A stretch of DNA of 64,000 nt from UBA9410 sp036123585 (GTDB lineage: Bacteria; Actinomycetota; Acidimicrobiia; Acidimicrobiales; MedAcidi-G1): the NCBI GenBank assembly GCA_036123585.1, contig JAZADN010000072.1, positions 1 through 64,000 on the forward strand. The letters are read 5' to 3'. Positions 7,676-15,622 of this stretch are shown here, piece by piece. Positions within the stretch are counted from its first letter, which is position 1; the number at the start of each line of letters is the position of its first letter. Made by a program: the position numbers and the translations under genes. The notes beneath the pieces are model-generated. The model searched no databases. It was not told the origin of the DNA and saw nothing but the letters and a program-made list of their open reading frames with translations.

Positions 7676-9741
7676 GGTTCCTCCTCGGAAGGCGGGTCCT
7701 CGGGGGTCGGAGACCCGACGGGTACGCCGCCGGCAGGCGGGCCACCGGTCGGCTTGGCGAATCGTACTCGCGTGGCCCGAATCCACCAGAGGGCCAGTAC
7801 GGCGAGCGCCCCTATAAAGAGCGCGACCCCGACGCCGGGGAGGCTGGTGGTCCGCACCACCAGGTCGGTTGAGCGGAGTTGGAGGAGGCGGGCCTCGTCA
7901 GGGGACCGGATAGTCACCTGAAGACGGGCCGCCGCCGACGTTCGGGCCTGGACCGGGAGGGCCAACCGATTCCGTCCGGGTTCGAGTACCACTTCTAGTG
8001 TGTCCCCATCGGGGAACTCGAGGCGGCCGTCGCTCTCGAGGGCCACCACGACGCGGGCCGGTGTATCTAGCCCATTGTGGACAGTGAACGGGACGTCGGC
8101 CCGGCGTCCGGTCAACCGGACGTCCTGGTCAGTGGGTGCGGTGAAGGCTTCGAGAACTGCCGTGACTCGGGCGTAGACGGCTTGTAGGTAGGCGTCGAGG
8201 GCGTCCGCGTCCAGCTCGGTAGCTGCCGTGGCCTCAAGGAGGTCGTGGAGGGCCGCCGCGTCGGGATGGGGTCCTCCCAGCATTGCCGTGTAGGCAGCTA
8301 CCGCCGTTTCGGCCAGGCTTCGGTCGGTTGCCCGACGGTCCACTGGGACAACCGGTTCGGGCCACAACTCATAGGTGACGGCCGCTGCGGCGTCGAAGGC
8401 ACGCATGGCGTCAAACAACAGGGGCAGCGGCCGGACTCTCAGGAACGGCGCGTCCCGGAGGGCCCCCATCACCAGATGAAGGGCCTCTCCGTCGACCGGG
8501 AGTCCTGGGGGAGTTGTGATGATGGCCGCCCGGGTCACCGTCAGGTCTGCCCAGGCCAGGAGAGCCAGGTCAGCCAGCAGGAACTGGGCGGCCGAGACCG
8601 CTCCCCAGGGATCGACAAGATGTTGGGCCAGGTCGGGATCGGCCACGAGGGCCGCTCGGGCCCCACCGTCATTGCCGATGAGTCGAGCAGGGTGTGTAGC
8701 CCCGTGGGACGCGGTGACCGGACGGGGGTCGAGGTGATTGGCTGAGACGACAAGGCGTTCGGCCCCGAGCCGGCCCAGCAGGTCAAGGGTTTCGGGCACC
8801 GCAGTCGGACCGAGGAGGGCGACGCTGCGATCCGGGGAGATTCCCAGGAGTTCGGCCAGGACGCGGTCACCGTGGTCCAGCAAGTCGCGGTGGACGTCGG
8901 CCCGATCGGCGCGGAGCCACGCCGTCGGATCGGCGGTCACGTAGGGCGTGGACCGAAGGTGGAACCCCTCCGTTCCGGCCACCTGGACCAGATCCGCCAG
9001 GAGTCGGGCGTGGGCCAGTTCGTCGGATCGGGCTAGGCCGTCGATCGTGGATGGGGGCAGTCCGACGTCGATGGGGATGGCCGGGTGTTCCAAGATGGCT
9101 CGGACCAGCCCCTCGAGTTGGCGAACCGTCGAAGCGTCCACCCCGATCCGTCCATCGGGTCGGAGCGCCGGGGGCCCGACCACGTTGACCGTCAGGCCGA
9201 CGAGAAGTGGTCGATGCGAGACGGCCTCGCCGGCTGGGACCACCGGTAGGTGGACGAGCGGAGTGATGAGGCGGTCGAGAAGGAGGCCGTGGCTGTCGAA
9301 CAACTCGACGACTAGGGGATAGACGCCGCCGGGACGGGACCGGAGTTGGCCGTCGGGGCCCACGGTGAGGACGAGCGAGGCAACCCCTGCCGAGTTGAGA
9401 GCCGCGTCAAGGGCGACCTCGACCGGCGCGTCCAATGGCTGGGACGGGACATCGTCGTGGAGACTGGCCAGACCCCGCCGGTCGACGGCTTCGTGCAGTC
9501 CGACTCGGAGAACCGTACCGGCAACATCACCGGTCACCCGCAACTCCAGGGCCAGGTCGCCGTCGTCGGCGATCCACGGCGACTGGGCGATCAGGGCGAT
9601 GCCGGCCGAACCTGACGCCTCCTCGCCTCCGACCTGGGCCATCGCGGCGGTCGGAGCCGTCAGCGTTGCCAACAGGGCTGCGATCAGCGTGGCGACGACA
9701 GTTGCCGTGGTGCAGCGTCGGATCGTCGGACGGCGCCTCAC
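7672..9741 (-). CDS. Secreted/membrane-anchored DUF6049-like protein
   Basis: A 689-residue cell-envelope protein. An N-terminal signal peptide (basic RRRPTIRR, hydrophobic core, AMA-Q cleavage-like site at about 33-36) is followed by a large extracytoplasmic domain. One membrane segment is near 630-652 (VGVALFIGALAVLALWW), with a short basic then Pro/Glu-rich cytoplasmic tail. The layout and neighbourhood match the actinobacterial DUF6049 family, whose mycobacterial member sits beside murJ/mviN. The function is unknown; an envelope-biogenesis role is only implied by context. GTG start, overlapping the upstream GNAT gene by 4 nt and the downstream degV by 4 nt. Confidence 0.75.
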   Translation of the reverse strand: MRRRPTIRRCTTATVVATLIAALLATLTAPTAAMAQVGGEEASGSAGIALIAQSPWIADDGDLALELRVTGDVAGTVLRVGLHEAVDRRGLASLHDDVPSQPLDAPVEVALDAALNSAGVASLVLTVGPDGQLRSRPGGVYPLVVELFDSHGLLLDRLITPLVHLPVVPAGEAVSHRPLLVGLTVNVVGPPALRPDGRIGVDASTVRQLEGLVRAILEHPAIPIDVGLPPSTIDGLARSDELAHARLLADLVQVAGTEGFHLRSTPYVTADPTAWLRADRADVHRDLLDHGDRVLAELLGISPDRSVALLGPTAVPETLDLLGRLGAERLVVSANHLDPRPVTASHGATHPARLIGNDGGARAALVADPDLAQHLVDPWGAVSAAQFLLADLALLAWADLTVTRAAIITTPPGLPVDGEALHLVMGALRDAPFLRVRPLPLLFDAMRAFDAAAAVTYELWPEPVVPVDRRATDRSLAETAVAAYTAMLGGPHPDAAALHDLLEATAATELDADALDAYLQAVYARVTAVLEAFTAPTDQDVRLTGRRADVPFTVHNGLDTPARVVVALESDGRLEFPDGDTLEVVLEPGRNRLALPVQARTSAAARLQVTIRSPDEARLLQLRSTDLVVRTTSLPGVGVALFIGALAVLALWWIRATRVRFAKPTGGPPAGGVPVGSPTPEDPPSEEEP

Positions 9742-10559
9742 AAGGATCCCCCGAGGTCTAGGCGCAGGACGTCCAGGCCGTCGGACATGACGGTGAAGCC
9801 GAGGCGTTCGTATAGCGACCGGGCCCGATCGTTGCTGGGTTGAGTGTTGACGTAGGCGTGGCGGGCCCCGGACCGGACCAGCCAGTGCAGGGCGTCGGTC
9901 ACCAGCATCGAGCCCACGCCACGTCCCTCGGCCGCCGGGTGGACGGCGAGACGCTGTATGAACCCAGACGTGCCGGTCCGTCCGGTCAGAGCGTGCCCGG
10001 CGGGACCGGTGGTTGCTGGCGAGCGGCGGACGAGGCGCCAGCGATGTTCGTCAGTGGCCCGGACGGCGTCGGCCAGGGCGGCGCGGTCGGTCCGCCAGAC
10101 GGCCGACGCGTGTGCGAAGGCCTGACGGTCCACTGCTAGCACGTCCGCTCGGTCGCCGGCTCGGACAGGTCGGGTCTTCGAGGCGAACCATCCGACGAGG
10201 TAGCCGCTCGCGGGCCGGTTGCAGCCCACTGCGCCCGACCGGTGGAGCGGCCTGTGGAGGAGCAGGAGGTGCTCGTGGTCGACGAAGCCCGCCGAGCGGT
10301 AGGCCTGCTGGTCGACAGTGGTCAACGCCGAGGTGACCAGACGGCGGATTCCCTGTCCCTCGAGGCCGTCTACCACCTCAGCCAGTTCGTCGACCGTTGG
10401 ACCCGGGCCGGCTACGGCCACCAATTGCGCGACATGCGGCTCACCGTGCCAAGGGGTGATCCGCAGGGCGGCACCGCGGTGGCCGCGTGCCACGACAGGA
10501 TCGGTAAGTACGTCGATGCCGACAGGGTACGACTCGGCCCCACCCCTCCCGGAAGCCAT
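9738..10559 (-). CDS. GNAT family N-acetyltransferase
   Basis: A 273-residue protein with a C-terminal GNAT domain. The acetyl-CoA-binding segment RLAVHPAAEGRGVGSMLV is at about residues 205-222, followed by NDRARSLYERLGF, the usual motif B. The N-terminal 130 residues are divergent and could be a decayed second GNAT fold. The substrate is unknown. ATG 10559 was chosen because further upstream the frame runs into the divergent deacetylase gene. It heads the overlapping GNAT / DUF6049-like / DegV operon. Confidence 0.82.
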   Translation of the reverse strand: MASGRGGAESYPVGIDVLTDPVVARGHRGAALRITPWHGEPHVAQLVAVAGPGPTVDELAEVVDGLEGQGIRRLVTSALTTVDQQAYRSAGFVDHEHLLLLHRPLHRSGAVGCNRPASGYLVGWFASKTRPVRAGDRADVLAVDRQAFAHASAVWRTDRAALADAVRATDEHRWRLVRRSPATTGPAGHALTGRTGTSGFIQRLAVHPAAEGRGVGSMLVTDALHWLVRSGARHAYVNTQPSNDRARSLYERLGFTVMSDGLDVLRLDLGGSL

Positions 10560-10573
10560 TGGCAGGGCAGGGT

Positions 10574-10579
10574 TACGCT
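10574..10579 (+). promoter_or_regulatory. Leaderless -10 element for the deacetylase gene
   Basis: TACGCT, 6 nt before GTG 10586. It lies in the 26-bp gap between divergent start codons, so the -35 region must lie inside the GNAT coding sequence. Confidence 0.6.
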
Positions 10580-10585
10580 CGTCGG

Positions 10586-11596
10586 GTGTCCATGCTCCTG
10601 GTGACCGATGAGAGGTTCCTGAATCACCGGGCCGGTTCCCGACATCCCGAGCAACCTGCCCGCCTGAACGCTGTGTGGGCCGGTATAGAAGCCGCCGGTG
10701 TGAACGACGCCCTGGTCCGTCTTGAGCCTCGGATGGCCGACTTCGACGAATTGATGGCCGTCCACCCGGCGACCCACCTGGCTCGGCTCGGAGAGGTCGA
10801 CGCCGCCGGAGGTGGCCGCATCGACCCAGACACGGTGATGAACGCCGACTCGTGGACGGCGGCCCGTCTGGCAGCCGGCGCGGGCCTCGTGGCCGTCGAC
10901 GCTCTCCGGGACGGCGTCGCCGAACTCGCCTTTTGTGCTGTTCGTCCGCCCGGCCACCACGCAACCGCGGACCGCTCCATGGGCTTTTGCCTATTGAACA
11001 ACGTGGCGGTGGTCGCCACGGCGCTGGCCGATGCCGGCCATCGGGTGGCCATCGTGGACGTGGACGCCCACCACGGCAACGGCACCCAGGACATCTTCTA
11101 CGACGACGACCGTGTGCTGTTCGTGTCATGCCACCAGTGGCCTCTGTACCCGGGAACTGGTGCCGCCGACGAAATCGGGACCGGCGCCGGCGTTGGCACG
11201 ACGGTAAACGTGCCGGTGCCGCCCGGGACCGCCGGTGACGACTACCGGTACGCCATGGACGCTCTCGTCATCCCTGTGGTGGAGCGCTTCACCCCCGACT
11301 GGCTGTTGGTTTCGGCCGGTTTCGACGCCCACCGTTCCGACCCACTAACCGATCTGGGCCTGACGTCGGGCGACTACGCCGATCTGATGGCGACCCTGGT
11401 TGGCCTAGTGCCCGCCGGTCGGTTAATCGTCTTTCTGGAAGGTGGCTACGACCTGGATGCCCTGGCCGACTCTGCGGGAGCGTCGGTGGCCGCGCTACTA
11501 GGTGTGGACCATCGCCCCGAGGGGGCTTCGGGATCGATGGGCGTCGCGCCCGGACTCCTTGTCGACAACCTGGCTCGACGCCACGGCGTGGCCTGA
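10586..11596 (+). CDS. Histone-deacetylase superfamily protein (AcuC/acetylpolyamine amidohydrolase type)
   Basis: A 336-residue zinc-dependent deacetylase. Diagnostic motifs are RPPGHHA (catalytic His pair), VDVDAHHGNGTQDIFY (zinc Asp and His), VSAGFDAHRSDPL (second zinc Asp) and EGGYDLDALA. The substrate could be acetyl-lysine proteins, acetylpolyamines or other acetyl-amides; sequence alone does not decide. GTG 10586 fits a leaderless transcript; ATG 10592 is the alternative, two codons in. It is divergent from a GNAT acetyltransferase by 26 bp and followed after 8 bp by the tRNA nucleotidyltransferase. Confidence 0.92.
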   Translation: MSMLLVTDERFLNHRAGSRHPEQPARLNAVWAGIEAAGVNDALVRLEPRMADFDELMAVHPATHLARLGEVDAAGGGRIDPDTVMNADSWTAARLAAGAGLVAVDALRDGVAELAFCAVRPPGHHATADRSMGFCLLNNVAVVATALADAGHRVAIVDVDAHHGNGTQDIFYDDDRVLFVSCHQWPLYPGTGAADEIGTGAGVGTTVNVPVPPGTAGDDYRYAMDALVIPVVERFTPDWLLVSAGFDAHRSDPLTDLGLTSGDYADLMATLVGLVPAGRLIVFLEGGYDLDALADSAGASVAALLGVDHRPEGASGSMGVAPGLLVDNLARRHGVA

Positions 11597-11604
11597 GGCC
11601 GACC

Positions 11605-12927
11605 TTGGAAGCGTCGGCCAACAGCGCGACCGGAGCCATCCCGGAGGGGACGTTCCGTGACCTGGTGGCGGCCATCGGTCCCGTCGCCGAGCGCTTCACC
11701 GGTGCCGGACATCGGCTGTACCTGGTAGGCGGACAGGTCCGGGACCGACTTCTCGATGACGACCGGACGCCCGACCATGACCTGACCACCGATGCCACTC
11801 CTGACCGGATCCGGGAACTCGTGGCAGACGTGGCCGACGCCGTTTGGCTGCAGGGTGAACGGTTCGGCACCATCGGCATCAGGGTCGGTGACACCACCAT
11901 GGAGGTCACCACCCACCGGGCTGAGGCCTACACGAGCGATTCCCGCAAACCGGTGGTTCGGTACACCACGGTGCTCGCCGAGGACTTGGCCCGTCGGGAC
12001 TTCACCGTGAACGCCATGGCGGTCGATGTTGCCGACGAGGTTCTCCACGACCCGTTCGGCGGTCGGTCCGACCTGGCCGACAGGATCCTGAGGACGCCGC
12101 TGGACCCCGTCGAGTCCTTCTCTGACGATCCGCTGCGGATGCTCCGTGCGGCCCGGTTCCTAGCCCGCTACGAACTGACCGCCGCCGACGGGCTGGTGGA
12201 CGCTGCCCGGTCACTGGCCGACCGGATAGAGATCGTGTCGGTGGAGCGAATCCGCGACGAGCTGTTCCGCCTCCTGAGCGTGGAGGACCCATCGCGGGGG
12301 TTTGACCTGCTGGAGGCCATGGGACTGCTGCCGATCATCCTCCCGGAGGTGGCCGAACTCGAGATCAGCGATCGGGCTCGCACCGTGGCCCGGATGGCCA
12401 CCGCTCCACCCGACCCAATAGTCCGTCTGGCCGTTCTGGCCTGGGCGACTGGCGGTGTGGAGGCGGTGGACGGCTGGGCGGGTTCGCTCCGGCTATCGGG
12501 CCGCGACGTCGTTGCGATACGGACCCTGGTCGACGGGGTCGACCACGTCACGGCCCTCGCCCTAGGTCCGGCCGGAACCCCGGACGACACGTTGGTCCGC
12601 CGGCTGGCTGCGGCCTGTGGAGACCGCCTCGACGACGTCGTGGCCTTCGCCGGCCTGGTCGCTGTCGCGCCAGGGAAGGGCCTGTCGAGGGAGGCTTCGG
12701 CCGCTTTGGTGGAGACGATCGGGCGACTACGGGCCTGCGGTGAACTGGACGACTTGGGTCCGGCGTTCGACGGGGCCAAGGTGATGGAATGTCTTGGCTT
12801 GGGTCCGGGACCCGAGGTCGGCGAGGTCCTGGCCTGGTTGGTCGAGTTGCGGATCACCGAGGGCCGATTGCCGGTCGACGAGGTTGAGCGCCGGATGATT
12901 GATCAGTGGAGTCCGGAGCCGACCTGA
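11605..12927 (+). CDS. pcnA: CCA tRNA nucleotidyltransferase / poly(A) polymerase family
   Basis: A 440-residue class II nucleotidyltransferase. The head-domain motif LVGGQVRDRLL is at about residues 40-50, the metal-binding DHD at 57-59 and the ribose-recognition RRDFTVNAMA at about 130. An ERIRDELFRLL neck motif and an all-helical C-terminal body follow. It likely adds or repairs the 3' CCA of tRNAs; the tRNA in this window lacks an encoded CCA, which fits. TTG 11605 is the only start close to the expected N-terminus, 8 bp after the deacetylase stop. Mycobacteria also keep pcnA in this neighbourhood. Confidence 0.9.
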   Translation: MEASANSATGAIPEGTFRDLVAAIGPVAERFTGAGHRLYLVGGQVRDRLLDDDRTPDHDLTTDATPDRIRELVADVADAVWLQGERFGTIGIRVGDTTMEVTTHRAEAYTSDSRKPVVRYTTVLAEDLARRDFTVNAMAVDVADEVLHDPFGGRSDLADRILRTPLDPVESFSDDPLRMLRAARFLARYELTAADGLVDAARSLADRIEIVSVERIRDELFRLLSVEDPSRGFDLLEAMGLLPIILPEVAELEISDRARTVARMATAPPDPIVRLAVLAWATGGVEAVDGWAGSLRLSGRDVVAIRTLVDGVDHVTALALGPAGTPDDTLVRRLAAACGDRLDDVVAFAGLVAVAPGKGLSREASAALVETIGRLRACGELDDLGPAFDGAKVMECLGLGPGPEVGEVLAWLVELRITEGRLPVDEVERRMIDQWSPEPT

Positions 12928-12983
12928 CCCCGAGCCCGACTTCTATCCGCTTCCCACCGGCAGGAGCGGCTACACCGGTGACC

Positions 12984-12989
12984 TAGGGT
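12984..12989 (+). promoter_or_regulatory. Leaderless -10 element for the DUF5318 gene
   Basis: TAGGGT, exactly 6 nt before GTG 12996. Confidence 0.6.
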
Positions 12990-12995
12990 GTCAAC

Positions 12996-13409
12996 GTGGC
13001 AGGTCGGCGAACCGGCGAGGCGATGCAGGTGGACACCGGCCTGCTGCCCGCTCGGCGTTCCGCCGACGTCGACTACCGGTTGGCTCGCCAGAGCACCCTC
13101 GACGGCTGGCGTCGCGGCTCGATTGCGACGGACTTGGTATGCGACGCACAGCCGATGCTGCGTCGTAACGCCGTTGAGTGCGGCACGCCTACCTCGGAGA
13201 TCTGCCCGGTGTGCGAGGACCACGAGGTGGCACACGTGACCTACGTGTTCGGGCCACGGCTTCCCGCCCACGGGCGGTGCATCTCGACGCCCGGCGAACT
13301 AGCCCGACTCGACGCCCGGCAGGCCGCGCTGACCGGCTACGTGGTCGAGGTGTGCGCCGCATGCGGATGGAACCACCTGGTCCGGGTCACCTCGCTTGGA
13401 CGAGGCTGA
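12996..13409 (+). CDS. DUF5318-like small zinc-ribbon-like protein
   Basis: A 137-residue cytoplasmic protein resembling actinobacterial DUF5318. The N-terminal half is helical and charged (DYRLARQSTLDGWRRG). Two Cys pairs, CPVC near residue 70 and CAAC near 122, could form a treble-clef or zinc-ribbon site; a further Cys lies near 94. Its function is unknown. The GTG start is supported by a leaderless -10 element. It follows the tRNA nucleotidyltransferase by 68 bp and precedes the ribosomal rpsF operon. Confidence 0.75.
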   Translation: MAGRRTGEAMQVDTGLLPARRSADVDYRLARQSTLDGWRRGSIATDLVCDAQPMLRRNAVECGTPTSEICPVCEDHEVAHVTYVFGPRLPAHGRCISTPGELARLDARQAALTGYVVEVCAACGWNHLVRVTSLGRG

Positions 13410-13717
13410 CGATCGGGCCTAGGCCAGTCTCCGGACGCCGCCTAATTCGAGTCGGCGGCCCAGTCCTGGAGCACTGTCACACTCGGTCGCGATGATCGGG
13501 ATATGGAAACAGACCATGCAGTGGACCAGACGACTTGGGTCCTGTCGGAGGGTGTCCCGGTGGCAGGGATGAGGTGGACCAGTAGCCTGCACTTGCCTTC
13601 CGGGATGACGGTGCGCCGTCTGGTCCGGAGTGCTGACAACCTGTTCCCCCTGCCCCACCGTGGGGCCCCGGACGCACCGTGGGTGACGTCCGAGTCCAGA
13701 GGAGGTGAGTGCCTGCC
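13410..13717 (+). promoter_or_regulatory. rpsF operon upstream region with possible leader hairpin
   Basis: A 308-bp stretch with no convincing gene. TAGCCT at 13583-13588 could be a -10 element, giving a leader of about 120 nt. Within that leader, GCCCCACCGTGGGGC at 13652-13666 is a perfect 6-bp hairpin with CCG in the loop. Many bacteria regulate rpsF with an S6:S18-binding leader carrying a CCG element; this hairpin is a candidate but I cannot match the full motif. AGGAGG at 13700-13705 is the likely ribosome binding site. Confidence 0.35.
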
Positions 13718-14074
13718 ATGCGGGCCTACGAACTCATGATCATCTTCGACGGCGACCTCGATGAGGAGGCCGTCGAGGTCAGTCTCGGCCACGTCACCGC
13801 CAACATCGAGTCTGAGGGCGGGCGTATCGCCTCGGTCCTGGACTCCGAGCCCTGGGGCCGGCGTCGCTTCGCCTACCGGATCAATCACAAGTGGGAGGGC
13901 TTCTACGTCGTCCTCGACGTGGTGACCGAGGCGGGCAACCTCGATTCGACCGACCGCATCCTCCGACTCGCGGACCGCAGTGAGGTGGTCCGCCACAAGA
14001 TCATCCGCCTGCCAGACGCCGAGGCCACCCGGCGTGGCCTCATCGGCGAGGCAACGCCGGCTGAGGCCGGCTGA
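13718..14074 (+). CDS. rpsF: 30S ribosomal protein bS6
   Basis: A 118-residue bS6. The N-terminus MRAYELMIIFD and the core GRRRFAYRIN followed by EGFYVVLDV are typical. It binds 16S rRNA together with bS18, encoded two genes downstream. ATG 13718 gives the family N-terminus; GTG 13709 would sit only 3 nt from AGGAGG. It is first in the rpsF-ssb-rpsR-rplI operon. Confidence 0.96.
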   Translation: MRAYELMIIFDGDLDEEAVEVSLGHVTANIESEGGRIASVLDSEPWGRRRFAYRINHKWEGFYVVLDVVTEAGNLDSTDRILRLADRSEVVRHKIIRLPDAEATRRGLIGEATPAEAG

Positions 14075-14091
14075 CCACTGGAGTAACTGAA

Positions 14092-14520
14092 ATGGCTTTC
14101 AACAACACCGTGACGATCATCGGCAATGTCACCCGCGATCCTGAACTCCGCTACATCCCCAGTGGGACCGCAGTTACCAACTTCGGACTGGCTTGGAACC
14201 TGCGTAAGCAGAACGGTGACGAGGATGCGATGTTCTTCAACGTCACCTGCTGGCGCAGCTTGGCCGAGAACGTGGCCGAGTCGCTCACCAAGGGTGCCCG
14301 GGTGATTGTCACAGGTCGCCTCGACTACCGCTCGTACGAGACCCAGGATGGCGATAAACGCAGCGTCGTCGAGATCCAAGCTGAGGAGATCGGCCCGAGC
14401 CTGCAGTGGGCTACGGCCTCCGTCGAGCGCAATGCCCGAAGCGATGGCGGCGGATCCGGTGCGCCATCTACCGGTGGTGACCAGCCCGCTGCCAACTTCC
14501 CCGATGAGGAGCCCTTCTGA
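14092..14520 (+). CDS. ssb: Single-stranded DNA-binding protein
   Basis: A 142-residue SSB. The OB-fold starts NTVTIIGNVTRDPELRY and includes FFNVTCWRSLAENVAESL. A Gly/Ser-rich linker leads to the acidic protein-docking tail DEEPF. A GGAGT ribosome binding site lies 7 nt before the ATG. The stop codon shares one base with the rpsR start (TGATG). Confidence 0.96.
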   Translation: MAFNNTVTIIGNVTRDPELRYIPSGTAVTNFGLAWNLRKQNGDEDAMFFNVTCWRSLAENVAESLTKGARVIVTGRLDYRSYETQDGDKRSVVEIQAEEIGPSLQWATASVERNARSDGGGSGAPSTGGDQPAANFPDEEPF

Positions 14521-14981
14521 TGGCACGACGCACCCCTCCCCGCCGAGCGAAGGGCCGAGACGCAGGCCGCCGCGGGAAGAAGAAGGTCAGTGCTTTGACC
14601 ATCGCCAAGGTTGAGTACGTCGACTACAAGGACACCGAGTTGCTCCGGAAGTTCGTCTCAGAACGGGCGAAGTTGAAGACCCGTCGGGTCACCGGCAACT
14701 CGGAGCAGCAGCAGCGTGAGGTCGCCCGGGCGGTCAAGAACGCCCGGGAGATGGCCCTAATCCCTTACGCCAACCGGGTCACCACCCAGCGTCGCGACCG
14801 TCGCAACGACGAGCGCGGTTCACGTGCCGACGGTCCGCCGCCGCGCCCGAGCGGTCCGCCTCCCGGATCCGAGGCCGAGGCTGGCGGAGAGGAGGCCATC
14901 GAGGATGCCGACCTGGTTGCGTCCGTCGAGGCGACCCCGATGGAGATAGACGCCGTCGAGACCGAGGAGGTGGAGTCGTGA
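14520..14981 (+). CDS. rpsR: 30S ribosomal protein bS18 with long acidic C-terminal extension
   Basis: A 153-residue bS18, about twice the usual 75-90 residues. Residues about 20-88 are the S18 core (VEYVDYKDTELLRKFVSERAK, then REVARAVKNAREMALIPY). The zinc-binding cysteines found in some S18 paralogues are absent. Residues 91-153 form an extension: basic up to about 105, Pro-rich 106-116, then Glu/Asp-rich to the end. The reading frame is intact and overlaps rplI by 4 nt (GTGA), so the extension is genuine coding sequence and not a readthrough of a lost stop into intergenic DNA. Confidence 0.94.
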   Translation: MARRTPPRRAKGRDAGRRGKKKVSALTIAKVEYVDYKDTELLRKFVSERAKLKTRRVTGNSEQQQREVARAVKNAREMALIPYANRVTTQRRDRRNDERGSRADGPPPRPSGPPPGSEAEAGGEEAIEDADLVASVEATPMEIDAVETEEVES

Positions 14982-15424
14982 AGATCCTCCTGCGGTCTGA
15001 CGTTGACGGTGTAGGCCGGACCGGCGACATTGTCGAGGTGGCACGTGGCTACGCCCGGAACTACCTCTTCCCCCAGGGATTGGCCATTGAGGCCGTGCCG
15101 GGTGTCGCCGCCCAGGCCGAGTCCATGCAACGCAAGCGGGCGTTGAAGGCCGCCGCCGACCGCAGTGAGGCGGAGGCCGCGGCCGCTCAGATCGCTGGGG
15201 TGGTTGTGCACATCACGGCCCAGGCCTCCGACGAGGGGCGACGGTTCGGCTCGGTCGGCACTGTCGAGGTGGCTGACGCGTTGGTGGCTCAGGTCGGCCT
15301 CGAGGTCGACCGTCGCCAGGTGGCCGGCGATGTCGTAAAGGACGTGGGCTTCCACGAGTTCACCGTGGAGCTCCACGCCGAGGTGGCCGTGCCGGTCACC
15401 GTTGAGGTGCAGGCCGAGGCCTGA
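14978..15424 (+). CDS. rplI: 50S ribosomal protein bL9
   Basis: A 148-residue bL9. The N-terminal rRNA-binding domain reads KILLRSDVDGVGRTGDIVEVARGYARNYLFP, followed by a connecting helix and a C-terminal domain with RRFGSVGTVEVADAL. GTG 14978 overlaps the rpsR stop. Last gene of the operon; a 198-bp gap precedes dnaB. Confidence 0.96.
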   Translation: MKILLRSDVDGVGRTGDIVEVARGYARNYLFPQGLAIEAVPGVAAQAESMQRKRALKAAADRSEAEAAAAQIAGVVVHITAQASDEGRRFGSVGTVEVADALVAQVGLEVDRRQVAGDVVKDVGFHEFTVELHAEVAVPVTVEVQAEA

Positions 15425-15622
15425 TTTCCCCGTGAGCATGGTCTTCCGCCGGTCCGGTCTGCGGCATCGGACCAGCGGGACGTCCGTCCACAACTGCGCC
15501 AGGGTTATCCCCGCTGACAGGACAGTCGGTGGGGAGAAGTCAGCGGCTTTTCCTTCTGGTTCCCCACAGGCCTCCACCTACATGATTACCCCCATGGATT
15601 GGGTGGCGACCGGAGAGCTGAC

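Noticed and set aside
13503..13739. 78-codon frame upstream of rpsF
   Set aside because: It overlaps the rpsF start out of frame, has no ribosome binding site or leaderless element, and resembles no known protein.
15425..15622. DnaA-box cluster before dnaB
   Set aside because: Candidate words (CCGTCCACA, TTCCCCACA) have two or more mismatches; too weak to call.
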